Counted from the stretch's first letter, positions 9,558 to 22,240 are shown. The stretch is DNA of 64,000 bases from Isoetes taiwanensis (GCA_021234155.1 JAJEKV010000042.1:172001-236000); one strand, 5' to 3'. Made by a program: numbers and translations. The notes: generated from the sequence alone by a model not told the origin.

Positions 9558-11739
9558 TGTGACGAGCCTGCCGAGTTGACCCTCTTGGCAACTCGGGATC
9601 TTGTCTATACTTAAGGCTAGATCTATGTTGTTATGAAAACTTTAATCAACTATGTTGGTGAAGAATTTAATCTTCCAATAAATAATGGAAAAATGATTCA
9701 CTTCTTATTAATATCCAACTATTGTAATGTAATTCAAGAGAAACACATCCATAATAGATTTATTCAAAACCAAAGCTAAGATTCAACTTCTAGAAAACTC
9801 CAACTCAGCCACGATCCTGAACAGTACCACTGCTACTGGCCCGAGCACCACCTTGCTCAATTACTGCATGCACTCAAAGGGGTTAGTCCTTGTGACTAAG
9901 TGGGGAATCCCATAGCTGCCTCTGCATGCATAAAACATCTTGGAAGTCTTGAATAACAACATAAACAACTCAAAGACACAAGAACCTATGGCGCAATGCT
10001 AGACAATGACAACAAAGAAAACAACACAAACATCAATAGCAAAGAACGTAACCAAAGTACCAAACCATCATAAACAACTCCGGGACAATGGGTAGCTCAG
10101 CCAGCCTACATACAGGCCCTGTTAGCAGCATGTTGCCCAGCCAGCTTACATTCCAAGCCCTGTAGCAGGTGGTGGGGTGAACCTCGTATGCGCATACCCT
10201 CTCAGCCCACGTCTGGCACTGGAGGACCTCTTACCATGGGGTTTCACAAGAGTTGACTGACGTAGCAATCCCTGCCAAGAGAACTAACGCCCGGTGTCAC
10301 AGAGCACAAGAATCACAGAGAATCACAGATGAACATGAGCATGCCGGAACAACCTAGGCCACCGAACCTAGAAGTCCGACCCCGGAGGTTCCAAGTACAT
10401 AACATAATATCAAATGACATGTGAAGTTCATTAGACAATTTACTATAAGTGTGCCTAGATCATACTGTTAGCCCTTGTCGAGGTTGCCCATACAACCTAA
10501 TCATGCCGAAGTAGCTAGATCGGTGATGAAAACCATAATGACAACTCAAATGTTGATGTAGCATGCTCAAACCACCCCTGTAAGGTTGATGCAGTACTCG
10601 CTTCATCTTATTATTTACTTAAACTCCCTTAGGTATGGTTCCAATGTTTTAATATTTAAAATTCCACTTCCATAGCTAAACAATTAATTGCGCATCGAGA
10701 CTGGCGCCTCCCACTTTCACTTTTCCTGCTTAAAAATCCATGGGGTCCCCTGACCGCAACTGCCTGGAACTTCCGTCAAGCAGCTCCCAGGCAAGCCCCA
10801 TCTCCAGGAGCAAGCCGGCACAATTCCCTTGGTTTTTTCAATTATAGATTTAAACATTTATTCATTCTTAACATGTTGTTCTTATGTATACTAAACTCCC
10901 ATACAAATATTACTCCAAGCAATTAATTATTACATGTCTCTGTCTATTATATTATCCAAACCGCTTGCAACCCAAACAAGTTTACTCACTGAATAATCTG
11001 GACTTCATGCGAGCTCCTTATGCTCCTTTTCCCCTTGAACCACCAATTTATTAAGTAAACATAAGACAAAATACAACCAAAGTGACAATAAGGAACAAAC
11101 AAGACAATAAAATTAACTACAGAACCAACAAACGCAGACCCACTTTTGGGTCTGGCCTTCTGACCTGCACAGAAGCATTTTAGGGGAGCAATCGGCCTGA
11201 TCAGGCATAGCCAGGACTTCTAAGGGCAGATCGGCCCCTTCAAAGGCCAAATCGAAATGCTCCTTGCAGATTCGGGCCTGTTTGGAGCAGTTGGGTCCGG
11301 ATCTAGTGTTGCTGCAGCAGGAAATTCGGCCTGCCTTCTGAGAATCGGTCTGACTCCAAATCTCCTGAGTTTTTCTGCACAATCCAATTCGGTCCTTCTA
11401 GACCCCAAATCGGCCTTCTCCTCCAGATTTCGACCTGATTCAAATGGTTTTGTGCCTTAACCAATCAACCAACAAGGCAACAAGCCTCTGATTTGTCAAC
11501 AGGTCCGGCCTGGCAAAGGATCAATCAAGGTAAATCGGCACTTAAATCCCCAAATCGGCCCTTCCATCTGTTCTGGTTCCTTCCAAGAAGCTTCCACAAG
11601 TTTAGCACCCAACTGTGGCGATTCTGCTGCAGATTAAGCCGTTGATGTAGCCCACAATATCCTAATTTGATTCTAGAATACATGCAGCTTCAAACTTTGC
11701 TTAACAAAAGCGTCAACAATTCACACCATGGCTATTACA
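9558..11739 (-). repeat. LTR of the gypsy-type element, about 2.18 kb
   Basis: On the minus strand the LTR starts TGTAATAGCCATGG (11739) and ends GGCTCGTCACA (9558), giving TG...CA ends next to the primer-binding site. Weak ORFs around 11113-11460 are not considered genes. Only one LTR copy is present in the window, so the outer end is inferred from the TG and from the start of block A homology at 11743. Confidence 0.65.
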
Positions 11740-11742
11740 CCG

Positions 11743-14700
11743 GGATCTTGCACAATGTTATCACGTAGAGGGAGGGTGTTGACGCCAGAAGACAGACCAT
11801 TAAAACCTTCCGGAAGCAGTTCGCCCCAAAGGTCCTCTCCCAAAGGTCCTCACATATGCCACGCGGGCTCCAACATGCAACCTAGGCTCCAACATGGCAA
11901 GGTGGCTCAAACATGTCACGTGGGCTCCAACATGCCACCTAGGCTCCATCATGCCAAGGTGGCTAGAACATGCCACCTAGGCTCCAACGTGCCACCTAGG
12001 CTCTAACGTGCCACCTAGGCTCCAACATGCCAAGATGGCTGAGTGGTCTTCCAACTTTGGGGTCTTCAACCTTTGACTTTAAGTGTTCAAGATGCTTAGG
12101 TGATTAAATATTCTTCAAGAAATCCCTATATGATGCCAAACCAGTGTCCATCTTTAGGTTCTTCATTACAAGTTGCCAAGTGATGGATATCTTCAAGTTT
12201 CATGCTCTACAAGCTCTCCCTCTCTACACGTAATGCTAGTGAAATGTGTCAAACATGCATATAGCTCTTGTATACTGCCATTTTGTGGCATTAATGGCAT
12301 GTGGACAATTTGGTCATACATGGATTCTTAGAAAACCATAAAAAACCACACCTCAAAAAAATACTACCTTAAAAAACACCCTAAAAAAAAACATCCCTTC
12401 AAAAAACTATACACCCCGAGAAAACAACACACCCTTAAAAAAGAAACGACGCCTCCTTAAGAAACCACCCATTCTTATAAGAAAACTATGGCTCCCTGAG
12501 AAAAACTACATCATATCCTTGAAAAACCACACCTCCATATAACTACGTGTAGGTTTTTTTGAAATCTTCAAAAAAACAACGCGTATTGCGTTTTTACTGT
12601 TGTTTTCAGCTGTGGACCAAATGTTGGGGTTGTAGTGATGGGCAACCATTGAATTAGCACAAATCCCCCATAACACACCAAAACAAATATTTCAATGTTT
12701 TATTTATTTCAACTTTTTTTACCCTTGTTTAATTTTTTTCCCCTTAACAAGTTGATTTATAGAAATTATTTTCTTCCCCTTATCAAATTTTGAGTTATTT
12801 ATATCCCTTGTTTAATAATTTTCCCCTTAACAAGTGATATGTATTGATAAAGGAAAAACTCGGTTGGACAGGCCCCAACCATAGCACTGATATGACAGGC
12901 CCCAACCATAGCACTAATATGACAGGCCCCAACCATAGCACTGATTATATATCAGATACATGAAGAGGTGTGCCTGTTTGGGTGGATCGATCCAGACCAA
13001 ACGACATCTGTAACTATTGGTGACTCTTGATCAGAGCCCTCCAAATGTATGGTGAGGATGTGAGATCATTCTCTCAACATAAAATAGACGTACAAAAGCT
13101 AGAGATACACTTCAAAATAATCTCAAGGATGGTAAAGATCTATTGGAACCCATTGGACTATGAAAGCCCAAAAAATGATATGAAACCACTTCAAACATGG
13201 AAAAAAGAACATACTACATACTCTTATCCAGGAAATTAATCTAAAAATTTGGGACAAGAATCCAATTCCAATAGAATAAAAATCATCAGTATAACCTCAT
13301 ATGCATATAAAGCCAAATATCAAATAACTCAAATTAATGTATGATGATGAAGCGCACCAAGATCTAATACCAACAAAGACGCAAATACAAATGCAAAGCC
13401 AAAAAATACCGGTGAAAACATAAAAAATATCCAAAAGTCAAACAAGAAGCCATCTAATTGTATGGTCCACAAGGTTGAAACGGTCCAAGTCCAAAACTAG
13501 GCTATCGAAATGTGGTCGAAATGAGGGGTGAGGTCGTGGTTGAAGTTGAGACCAAGGTCGGGTTGGAGTGTGGTGGCGAGATTGGAACAGAAGGGAAAAG
13601 GGAAGTGAAAGTATTAGGTTAGACAGAGAAGATAAGAGATGAGGTCACCAGAAGACGAGTAGGAGTAGGTACCAGTCAAGATCCAATGAAACGAGGGAGG
13701 AATGAAATAAGCCTACATTGATATAAGTCCTATAGGAGGAAGAGACAATAAGATCCTATTGCAGAAAATAGAGGTCGTATACAAATAACATTGTTCAAGT
13801 TAGCAAACTTCACTGGGAGCAACCAAATAAAATGGAGAACTCAAAAGTACCAATAAGGAATGATCGCAAAAAGATCTCAATAGATAGCTAAAAAATTGAC
13901 TCCATGAAAAAGACCATACAAAACTATGCCAAAATTACATTGCAAAATTAGAATTCGCCCCTATAAAACTCTGTGCACAATAAACTCAATGTAGTTCCAA
14001 CCATGTAGAAAAACTCAATGTACGTTATATTTAGAGAAAGCCAAAGAGACCTAGACATAAATCAAGGAAAACCATCTGGAACAAAATAAGTGCCAAAACA
14101 CAGTCTACTAGCCAATGGTCAATGGCACAAAAAATAGAGAAATGGCAAACAAATGGCCCTCAAGAACCATAAATCATAGAACAGTTAAGGGTCCAGGGAT
14201 TTGAACCCTGGATATTCCATTTGCCTAGACATGCAACAGTCATACTTGTGCCCAAAACATCTACAATTGACAAAACTAAACTAGTGAAAGATCGAATTTA
14301 GCATGTGTGTCAGTATTTGTTGAAGCACATCATACTTAATGTATAAGATTGTGAAACCTAAAATGTTTTGTATTTCGTAAGGATAATAGGGAAATTCTTT
14401 AACCTGGGGTATTCGGCTTGCAGTTTAGCCTGGGGTATTCGGCTTACAAATTGAACAGAGTTGAATGGGTAGGTCGAATACCCCCCTCCCGGTTTTTTTA
14501 ACAAGAAAAAAAAAGACAGATGATGCAAGCCGAATACCACGCGAGGGTATTCGGCTTACGGTTTACTGGAATTGAAGCCCATATCCGGAGCCTGTATTTC
14601 CTTTGAAGAACTATGTAATTTCAAAACCTTACTTTATGTACATTATATTGAATCCTTATTTTTTCAAATAAAACTAGGCAATTGACAGGATGGAAAAAAT

Positions 14701-15004
14701 AAGATGTGAAGGCGAAATATAACTTCACCGAACTCGACAGACGGTTGTAGCAGAAGGTCGAATTTGTTCAAAAGGACAATTTTGGCGGAGTTCTTTTTGT
14801 GCCGATATGGGTCTTTTGAAAGATTCAGATAAACAGTCGGTGTTGTGCTACTAGTCGGTGTTGTGCTATCTAATCCCTCTTCATGATTGCAGTGCAGAGA
14901 TGGAAAATGGAAATTACCTGAGCCAAAACAGAAGCACAGTCCTGTGGATGCAGAAGAGCCAAAACAGAATCACGGTCCTCCTAAAGTGACCCAAAACAGA
15001 ATGC
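11743..15004. repeat. Repeat block A, right copy (uninterrupted)
   Basis: This copy matches 263-1475 plus 6204-8253 over its whole length with only scattered substitutions and small indels. It carries the same minisatellite (11866-12031), 27-bp triplicate (12867-12947) and T-arm-like palindrome (about 14190-14210). The empty Helitron site is between 12956 and 12957. After 15004 the two copies diverge abruptly. Confidence 0.95.
12956..12957. other. Empty Helitron insertion site
   Basis: The sequence ATATCAGA|TACATGAAG is continuous here. In the left A copy the same A|T dinucleotide is separated by the 4,728-bp Helitron. No bases were gained or lost. Confidence 0.9.
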
Positions 15005-15163
15005 ATAGCACTTCAAGAACGCCATTATAAATGTATTTTTTGATTCTGCTTTATTGTTATAATTTTTATAAGTTTTAATTATATAAGTTTATCTTTCACT
15101 TAAAATTATAATGGTTATCAAAGAATAAACTTGATTTCCAAACTAATTTTTTTATTTGAATCT
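15005..15163. other. AT-rich spacer
   Basis: Low-complexity AT-rich sequence between block A and block B. No gene or element terminus was recognised. Confidence 0.5.
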
Positions 15164-15712
15164 ATTTAGAATTGGACATTTCAAGAATATAACAATTTCA
15201 ATTTGTAGTGATTTAACAGATTCAAATTTAACAATCATGATAATTAAATGAAATATGATGGTTTCATAAGTGATTGACTTAAAACTATTATTAGATTTTA
15301 ACAATTTACAAACTTTTACACTTTTAAAAACTTTCAGAAACGTTTTAGGAAGGAAGGAAGGAAGGAAGTTTATTTTAACGTCCACGGAGGCCAGAGGCCT
15401 ATGAGACGGCACAGAACAGGCAAAAAAGCCAAAAACCCCAACACCAAAAACAAACAATGTAACTGTTTGAAATTAATTAAATAATATAAATTTATTGTTT
15501 TAATAATAACTATTGAATAATTTATTATTGATGAAATAAAATATATTGACATTTAATCAATAATAAAATATTCAATTTTTATTAAATATAAACGTAATCA
15601 TTTAATTAATTTCAATCTAAAACTTTCTTTAAATATTTTGAAAAGAATAGCATTTTAATTATACAGAGTTATCTTAGATGAAAATTTAATTCTAAATAGA
15701 TGAAACCGAGAA
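15164..15712. repeat. Repeat block B, left copy
   Basis: AT-rich block matching 45145-45576. It is interrupted by a 117-bp insertion (15350-15466) absent from the other copy. It is cut at 15712 by the LTR that starts TGTGACGG. In the right copy the homologous sequence continues as GAGAATTAGTTTAG. No coding potential was seen. Confidence 0.9.
15350..15466 (-). mobile_element. Short insertion resembling a LINE/SINE 3' tail
   Basis: The 117 bp are missing from the right B copy. On the minus strand they end with GTTAAAATAAAC followed by (TTCC)n, a poly-A-signal-like motif plus a simple-repeat tail as found at the 3' end of plant non-LTR elements. No target duplication could be assigned. Confidence 0.5.
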
Positions 15713-15713
15713 T

Positions 15714-15767
15714 GTGACGGTCCAGGGGAATATACGCCATAAATACGTATATTCCTGGATCCGTCAC
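15714..15767. repeat. Inverted repeat at the LTR terminus
   Basis: GTGACGGTCCAGG...AATATACG pairs with CGTATATT.CCTGGATCCGTCAC around a loop of about 12 bases. It could form a strong hairpin at the very end of the LTR. Confidence 0.8.
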
Positions 15768-15954
15768 TATACAAGTCTATCTTCATAGCCTTGTATACCA
15801 TAGATTGTGGCATTAGGGGGCATGGCCAAGTTATTCTCATAACTTAGCCAACCATAGGTTAGACCATTATCCACGTGGCCTTAACCTATTGGGGGCACCC
15901 GCCACACAGGATTCACCCGATTGGTGCCACGTGGCATCCTAGGTGGACCTAACT

Positions 15955-15962
15955 TATATAGG
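15955..15962 (+). promoter_or_regulatory. LTR TATA box
   Basis: TATATAGG is followed within about 10 bases by a telobox-like AAACCCTAACCCTAG run. The position inside the LTR, about 240 bases from its start, fits an LTR promoter. Confidence 0.5.
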
Positions 15963-17355
15963 CTGAAACCCTAACCCTAGGCCTCTTTCCAGCCCTAGCA
16001 CCCAGAGACTCACCTACTCGTTCGAAACCCCGTTTCGAACATCGTTTGTTGTGGCATAGGCTGGTGCAGCAGCCCCAGCAGGGTAGACTTGTTCTTGGAG
16101 TAGGAGCAGCATCTCGTGAGTCGAAGACCATGGAGGCACACGGATCTGGAGGGAGAGCTTCAGGAGCAGGTATGTAGGATAGTAGTTGTGATAGCTTATC
16201 CGAATTAGCATTCCGGATATGCTAGTATCTTGTATCTAGAGTAGAGCCATCCTAGAACCCGTATTCAACATCTTGAACCCTAATCAATGAACCCTAACTA
16301 TTAGTTAGATTTGTATGATTAGGTTAAGATGTTCTTCTTATGATTATTCTCATGATGTGATGATTATGTGATGATGGTTGATCATGTTTGCTCCTCTTGT
16401 ATTGGGAAGGGGGGGTAGAGACCTAGAGCCATATGTAGTATGCTTCTAGATTAGACCCCTTAGTTCCTATTAGTTGCGGCCTGTGCATAGGAGCCCACCA
16501 GGCTATCGAGGCTATGTTATGACTCAGCACCACATAACGGGGCTAGAGGGAAAGTGGAGGGAGGATCCCTGCCGAGTGGGGGCTTCGGGGGATCCCATAG
16601 TGGGCTAGGCTTATGGTCGGTCACTTCGTGTGGGTTGGGCATGGGTCCGACACCTCCTGGGGCAATGGTGTTGCCCTGCCTCTCGAGAGCTGCAAGTGTT
16701 GGCTTGGCTCTCGCTTTGGGGTCAAGTCGGGTCACGAATCGCGGTGTCGCCATCGATTCTCTAGCCCCCACGGCACCTCTAGACCCCAGGGAGGGGAGAT
16801 GCAACCCTTCCCGCCTCATCGGACCGGGAGATGCAACCGGAGTAGTCCCGATGGGTGATGCCATGGGATTGCGTATCCGGAAGGCTAGAGTCATGCCAGA
16901 GCCTGATTTAGCCCATCTGCAAAGTATGCACAGGAGGGGCGGATGGAGTGGTCAACCCTAGCCATTGTCTATAGCCAGCCCCGCCATTGTTATGACTCGG
17001 TCCTCGCTCTATCTTGAGGCCTAGCCACCATCATCCTCCTTATGAGTCGAGCCATGGGTAGGAGCTCTTATGTTTTATGGCATAGGATTATCTTCTTTGC
17101 GGTGTGGATATGTGATGGACTACCCTTCGAGGTAGTATGTTGTATTGTTATTGCTAGTTCTGACGTTGTTTATGCTTCCGCTGTGATAGGAGCCCATAGG
17201 GGAAGGGCGCGCAAGACACCTTCGTGTCCCCTGCCCGCACTAGGATTCTTTCAGAGTGCGGGTTAGACGGAGGGCCCATGCGGTTGATGGACCGGATGGG
17301 GGATTTCCTGCCGAGTGTACGGCGGCGGGCGTGATATTTAGCGAGGGCGCCACAA

Positions 17356-17367
17356 TGGTATCGAGCA
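17356..17367 (+). promoter_or_regulatory. Primer-binding site (initiator Met tRNA type)
   Basis: TGGTATCGAGCA follows the LTR end CACA after one base. It resembles the usual TGGTATCAGAGC with one base missing and sets the element on the plus strand. Confidence 0.7.
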
Positions 17368-19229
17368 ATGTTCTTGGTTGACCAAGAGCTAGCACTCGAC
17401 CATATCCCCTGAATAGGTAGACTAACTGCCTAGCTATGGAATGGAATGAGAATTCCAGTCTTGAACCGCGAAATATGGGAGAATTTTTTCCCCCATTAGC
17501 AGGGTCGTAATTAGATTAAGTATAGTCTAAGTGGTAGAAATAATATAGTCAAAAGAAACCTTCTAGTAAATTTGAGCTCAAGTTGTTCATGAACCGCACC
17601 TTCCAAGCAAAAAAATTGAACGAGAAATCGCCAAAAGAAAGCTTGAAAGAAATGGCGGAAATGACCACTACTTGGCCCAAAAAGGAATTAGGAAATTTTG
17701 AGAAATAGTTAAGTGATTAGGGGAAGTACCTTAATTATTAACCCATAGTTATAATAAATTTACTCTTAAGAAAAAGTAGCTAATAAACCTATGGAAACAC
17801 CTCTACTCCCTAGAAGTTCCCAAATGGTAGCTTGAACCTCTCCCTTACCCTTGTAAAGCGAATTAGAAGCTAATCTCCGAAGCGGCCATAAGAGTGTCCA
17901 CCGAACGAACAGCCGACGAGATCGACCCAAAGGAGCCGCGAAGATAGAGGCAAGATCGCCAAGAGGCCACCATCAAGGAAGCTAAGTTGTTGGGAGGACC
18001 AAACAAGTAGCTAGGAAGGTCGGAAGCTCCAGCTTGCAACCGAACGCCAAGCACTCACTGGGGCGGCGACAAGCAAATTCTTGAGGCTCACACCTAGGCT
18101 AGACCGACCTAACTTGGCCACTCAAGCTCTCGCACGAATCGTTTCACTCGAGGAGGAGCAACGACTTAGCACTTCAGGCGAATGATCGCAAGGCTCAGGG
18201 GAAATTGAGATCGTGGCGTCTGCTTCTGGCAAGGGAAGAGCAAGTAGCGAGAGCAACTCGGCAACAGGAGCAATCCCAGCAACAAGGAGAGCAGGAGAAG
18301 AGCAAGTAGCGAGAGCAACTCGCAAACAGAGCAACCCCAAAGAATGTGGAGAGAGGGGGAAGAGCAAGTAGCGAGAGCAACTCGGCAACAGGAGCAACCC
18401 CAGCAACAAGGAGAGTAGGAGAAGAGCAAGTAGCGAGAGCAACCTCGCAAATGTGAGCAACCCCAACACCGTGAAGAATAGGGGAGCAAAGAAGCAAAGA
18501 GGGAGCAACCCTCGGAATAATACGAAAGCAACCCATGCAAAGAGAATGCAAGAAGAAGGCGAAGCGAAAGCAACCAATGCTGAAGAAAAGCGTACAAAGA
18601 GGCATGAAGCTAGGCGTAGGGAGAGCATGGTTATCAGAGAACCACAACTGGACGAACTGGAGGAGGATGAGCCCGAGGAAGAAGGACCAAAACGGGCGCA
18701 AGGGGCTAAAGAAGAAGAGGAGGAGGAGGCCGAAGAAAAGACGAGGCCTACGCTCGGCAACCATATCCAATGCAGTCCAAGGAGGGCAACATCAGCGAGA
18801 AGCTACTTAAAGCTCAAGCAAGATATGGAGTAATGAAGAAGAAGGCAAAGATACAAGATTTATCTCCGCCAAACAATCTGACAAGGCAGCCGACTAGAGT
18901 CGAAAATCAAGCCTCCACCACCTTGACCCGATTCCCCCGAAGAAGGTCCGCCATGGGCCAAATCCCCAGCACAGTAGAGCTGCTCAGCATATTCGACATT
19001 GCCAACATCATACCAGTCTGATGATCCAGAAACTCTCTTTCGAGTGCCTACATCAAAGGTCTATTGAGGAGTTCAAGATGGGCCACGACTACGGAACCAC
19101 ATCAACGATGGCGGGATCTCGCCAGGAAGCGGCCAAAGCCGAGGAGGCCAAGATCTGCACCATTCATGCCAAGAGGATGACCATTACGCTCAAGAGCATG
19201 AACCTAGCACGGAGGATTAGAAAAAAAAA
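17368..19229 (+). mobile_element. Degenerate retroelement internal region
   Basis: This lies directly downstream of the primer-binding site, where gag is expected. Short open frames (18453-18833, 18770-19021, 19021-19236) encode charged Lys/Glu/Arg-rich peptides such as EEEEEEAEEKTRP and KAQARYGVMKKKAK. No conserved gag, protease or polymerase motif was recognised. The frames are broken by a 62-bp tandem repeat. A purine run (GGATTAGAAAAAAAAA) ends at 19229, as a polypurine tract before a 3' LTR would. It may be a large retrotransposon derivative without coding capacity. Confidence 0.5.
18238..18477 (+). repeat. 62-bp tandem repeat, four copies
   Basis: Units starting GAGCAAGTAGCGAGAGCAAC begin at 18238, 18300, 18362 and 18424, exactly 62 bases apart. 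Because 62 is not a multiple of three, each unit shifts the frame. The minus-strand ORFs over this region (rich in SLLALLLLSLLLGLLL) are repeat artefacts. Confidence 0.9.
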
Positions 19230-20308
19230 TGAATGAAATTTAGGAATCTTTGAATAAGATTTTGAACTTGTATGTATATATGTTCCTAGAATTAATGGTT
19301 ATATGTATATATATGGAGTCAAAGTCAACTCGGGTTGGATCGCGAGAAAGGCCTCTGCGTCGCGAACGCAGGCCTCATTTTCGCGAAGCAACCCGGTTTG
19401 CCAAAAAAAAAAAGTCAAAGTCAAAGTCAACTCGGGTCCCATCGCGAGAAACCCCTCTGCGACCCCGACGCAGGGCTATTTCTCGCGACGCCACCCGATT
19501 TCGGCATTTTGACAGTTATAGGTGTCCAATTTGAGTAATAAAAGTTGCTAGTTAGGTTAGAATCATGCTGAAAAGTCATGTTAGGATGTTTAAATTCCCA
19601 AAAACCCTTCATAGGAATAGAATTGACCCGAAACCGGGTCGCATCGCGAAAAACCACTCTGCGCCCTTGACGCAGAGCCCTTTCTCGCGACGCCACCCGA
19701 TTTCGCCCAATTTTGTCCCAATTGACCAATTTTGACCCAACAAACTGCCATGTAGTGTTTCTTGCTTTGCTTTGTTTAGAATTGCACTTCATGGTAGCTC
19801 ATTTGGACAACCATGGCTATAGATTCAAGTCCCCCCATCGGAACCTTTTGTGCACGGAACCCGAGGTACCCAGTCTATAAAAAGGGCCCTCATTTGTCAT
19901 TTTCTCCCCATCGAAACTGCTCTCAGCTCCTTTGGCGATTTTCTAGCCCTTTGCTTAATCCCAGCAGCCATTTTTCATAGCTATCTCTGCTCAATGGCAC
20001 CATCAAGCTTTGTTAGATGGTAGAGTGAGGCCGCCGAGCAAGCCTTCCATGTATTTGATCATCTTTTTGATCTCCATGCCATTTTGACTACAACTCCCTA
20101 TTACACCGACATCATTTGCCAATATGACCAAGCCTTATAGTTAGAACCAAGATCCTTAAGCTAGATAGAGACAAAGATCCCACTCATCACAGCCTTAGTT
20201 GTCGCCTCTTATCTTGCTAAGTGTCTTCTTGTCTACATATAGGTAGTATAATTAAACCTTTTCCTTAGAAACCCGGCTAGTTGCTAAGGCCTTAGAAATT
20301 GTTGTCAC
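19230..20308 (+). repeat. LTR-like stretch with three GC-rich stem-loops
   Basis: Begins TGAATGAAATTTAGG directly after a purine run. It has a TATA box (TATAAAAAGG, about 19877) and ends near GTTGTCACA followed by TTGGTATGATAC, which resembles a Met-tRNA primer-binding site. Between 19334 and 19710 a module built of TCGCGAGAAA...CTCTGCG and CGCAG...TTCTCGCGA occurs three times, each able to fold. It does not match the LTR at 15713, so it would belong to a different element. No partner LTR is present. Confidence 0.4.
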
Positions 20309-21962
20309 ACGTTGGTATGATACACCAACACACGTTATAGGTGCACTATCATCAAGTGTCTTCAGCCATACCTTTGTATCATAGATAATTATCTAGAAAT
20401 TCATCCTATCTAGGTAATTCAGTCTAGCACACCAAGTACACCCAGTGAATGAGTCTATTTCTACCACCCCCATGATAGTAAATAAGTACCTTTCTCAGTG
20501 CCTAGTAGAGTGCCAAATGCCAAGTGGGTCATTTGAGGTAGAGTGGATAAAGGTATAAAAATAGGGTTTTTAAAGTAAGTAGCCATAAATAATTGTTGTG
20601 TGATAGTATTAGTTGCCTTGTGCGTAGGGGCGCGAATATAGGGTAGGAGAATCGCCTTGCGATTCTCGACGGGAGCCACTTTCGACAACATCAACGAATC
20701 GAAAAGCGAGGGGCAACCTTATGGAAGAAACTTCAGCAAATCAAAGGCCAAGATGGTGTACAGGAAAGCACGAACACGAAAAATAAAGGAGAGCCTATAG
20801 GAAGAACGATTGCGACATCAGGATTAGACACAAGACTGCCAAGAGGGCTATGCAACAGTCAATGGGCATCATGGCACTTACAAAATTGCTCACATTAGGG
20901 GAAGGGTATCTCCTAGTCAAGGATATTCTCCAAGTGCCATATTGCCTCGAGGAACAACCCCACATCGATGACTGATGTCACAGCTACGCCACCAACAAGT
21001 AGACTTCATCGACTTATGACCCCTAAAAGATGAGACTGGACAAACCTCCTCGGAAGGGAAATTATCATAGGTATCCAGGCCATAGTAGTATCAGATTTGG
21101 ACTTCAAGCAAACATGCTTGACTAAGGAGGTACTACAAGCCAGCAAGGGTGGGCTTCTCGGAATAGGAATTTCTTCCTCATCAGCCCGATACTTCAGAGC
21201 AAATGCATCAACCTCGACAAATATAATATCTCAAGATCACGACAATCTTCTCTGCTTTGAGATTGGAGGTCAAGCACCATCAAGAAGAGGCATCATGAGG
21301 GACCAAATACCGAATTATTAATTGATCACAAGATTAGTCCTTGTAGATGGATGCACATAAACTCCTCTAAGCAAGAGAAGTTGCACGCTTAGAAGTGGTA
21401 AAGCACTCAACATTGTCATCAACCTTATAACAACAAAGATGCAATCAGCCAGGATCTAAGAATAGAATCGACAAGGTCAACACCACAATATCAATCCAGG
21501 AGTTAGAAGAATCATCCTCGAATCTTGTAACCTTCAAGGCGATGAGTCAAACACGAAAAGATTCTACGCGATGGGTGAACATGACCTCCAAGCCTTTGGG
21601 ATGCAACACCGAGCCTTATGTCGCCACTACATCAGCAAGTCCACTAAGAGGGATAATGTTAATGAAGATAATCAACATCAACATTTAGGACGAGAAGAGT
21701 CAAGAGTCAGAATATGTTCGACAAAAGGAATAGGGCACAGGAATGATTATACAACAACTCCAAGGAGACCAGATCTTTTCAACAACTTATGAATCATCGT
21801 CTTGCTACTCCAACGACTAACGACTATACCAGCTTTAAGCAAGCTAGGGGACCTATTAGATAGTTGAGCTTCTTAGAATTATGGGTGATAACATCCATGA
21901 TGGGATGGGCACGAAATTTCGAGTAGATTTTTTTTGTCTTTTCCTTTAGAAAGATGGACCCA
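20309..21962. other. Unassigned, probable retroelement-derived DNA
   Basis: Only short frames occur (for example 21097-21321 and 21571-21792, plus strand), with no recognisable domain. The position downstream of a primer-binding-site-like motif suggests the internal part of a degenerate LTR element, but no polymerase motif was seen. Confidence 0.35.
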
Positions 21963-22240
21963 ATATATCATCTCCAATCCACTCCCAATATTCTTGAAAA
22001 AATTCTACTGGAAAACCGTCAAGACCTGGACATTTTCCTTTCTCCAATAGGTGAGCCGCTGCGCCTAGCAGGGATAGGTTCTATACGTACAAAATTAAAA
22101 TTCCTGACGTATAAAGTCAAAAAATACGTATTTTTTAACGTATTAAAACCTCGCCTGCCGGAAAAAAAAAAAAAGGTAATGCTGAAAGCTTCGCGGAAAG
22201 CGTCTGTGAAAAATTTTTCGCGATCTGTAACAAGTTGAAA
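21963..22240 (-). mobile_element. Copy of a LINE/hAT junction
   Basis: 21963-22074 matches the LINE reverse-transcriptase start at 49205-49312 (minus strand, CPGLDGFPVEFF). Without a break it continues into the terminus of the same hAT element (CAGGGATAGGTTC at 22073). The hAT part diverges increasingly from its partner after about 22150. The shared junction shows that LINE plus inserted hAT were copied together. Poly-A and poly-T runs (22256-22294) then lead into the tandem array. Confidence 0.85.

Larger units (their letters stand above)
9008..11739 (-). mobile_element. Ty3/gypsy-type retrotransposon fragment (LTR, PBS, partial gag)
   Basis: On the minus strand the order is LTR (11739-9558), primer-binding site (9556-9543) and gag (9449 to about 9008), where the element is cut off by the junction with the RING gene. 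Protease, reverse transcriptase, integrase and the second LTR are missing. The right end at 11739 abuts repeat block A almost exactly. No target duplication can be checked because the left end is deleted. Confidence 0.75.
15713..17354 (+). repeat. LTR of a second retrotransposon, 1.64 kb
   Basis: Starts TGTGACGGTCCAGG and ends GGGCGCCACA, next to a Met-tRNA-type primer-binding site at 17356. The start is confirmed by interruption of block B after GAGAA. A TATA box (TATATAGG, 15955-15962) is followed by CCCTAACCCTAGG. The first 55 bases form a near-perfect inverted repeat. GC-rich ORFs at about 16517-16961 are open on both strands and are judged composition artefacts. The matching LTR is not in the window. 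Confidence 0.7.

Noticed and set aside
16517-16961. ORFs of 125 and 135 codons in GC-rich DNA
   Set aside because: Open on both strands within an LTR, with no domain; composition effect.
18122-18770. Minus-strand ORFs of about 200 codons rich in Leu/Ser
   Set aside because: Generated by the 62-bp tandem repeat and complementary to a Glu/Lys-rich plus strand; no conserved motif.
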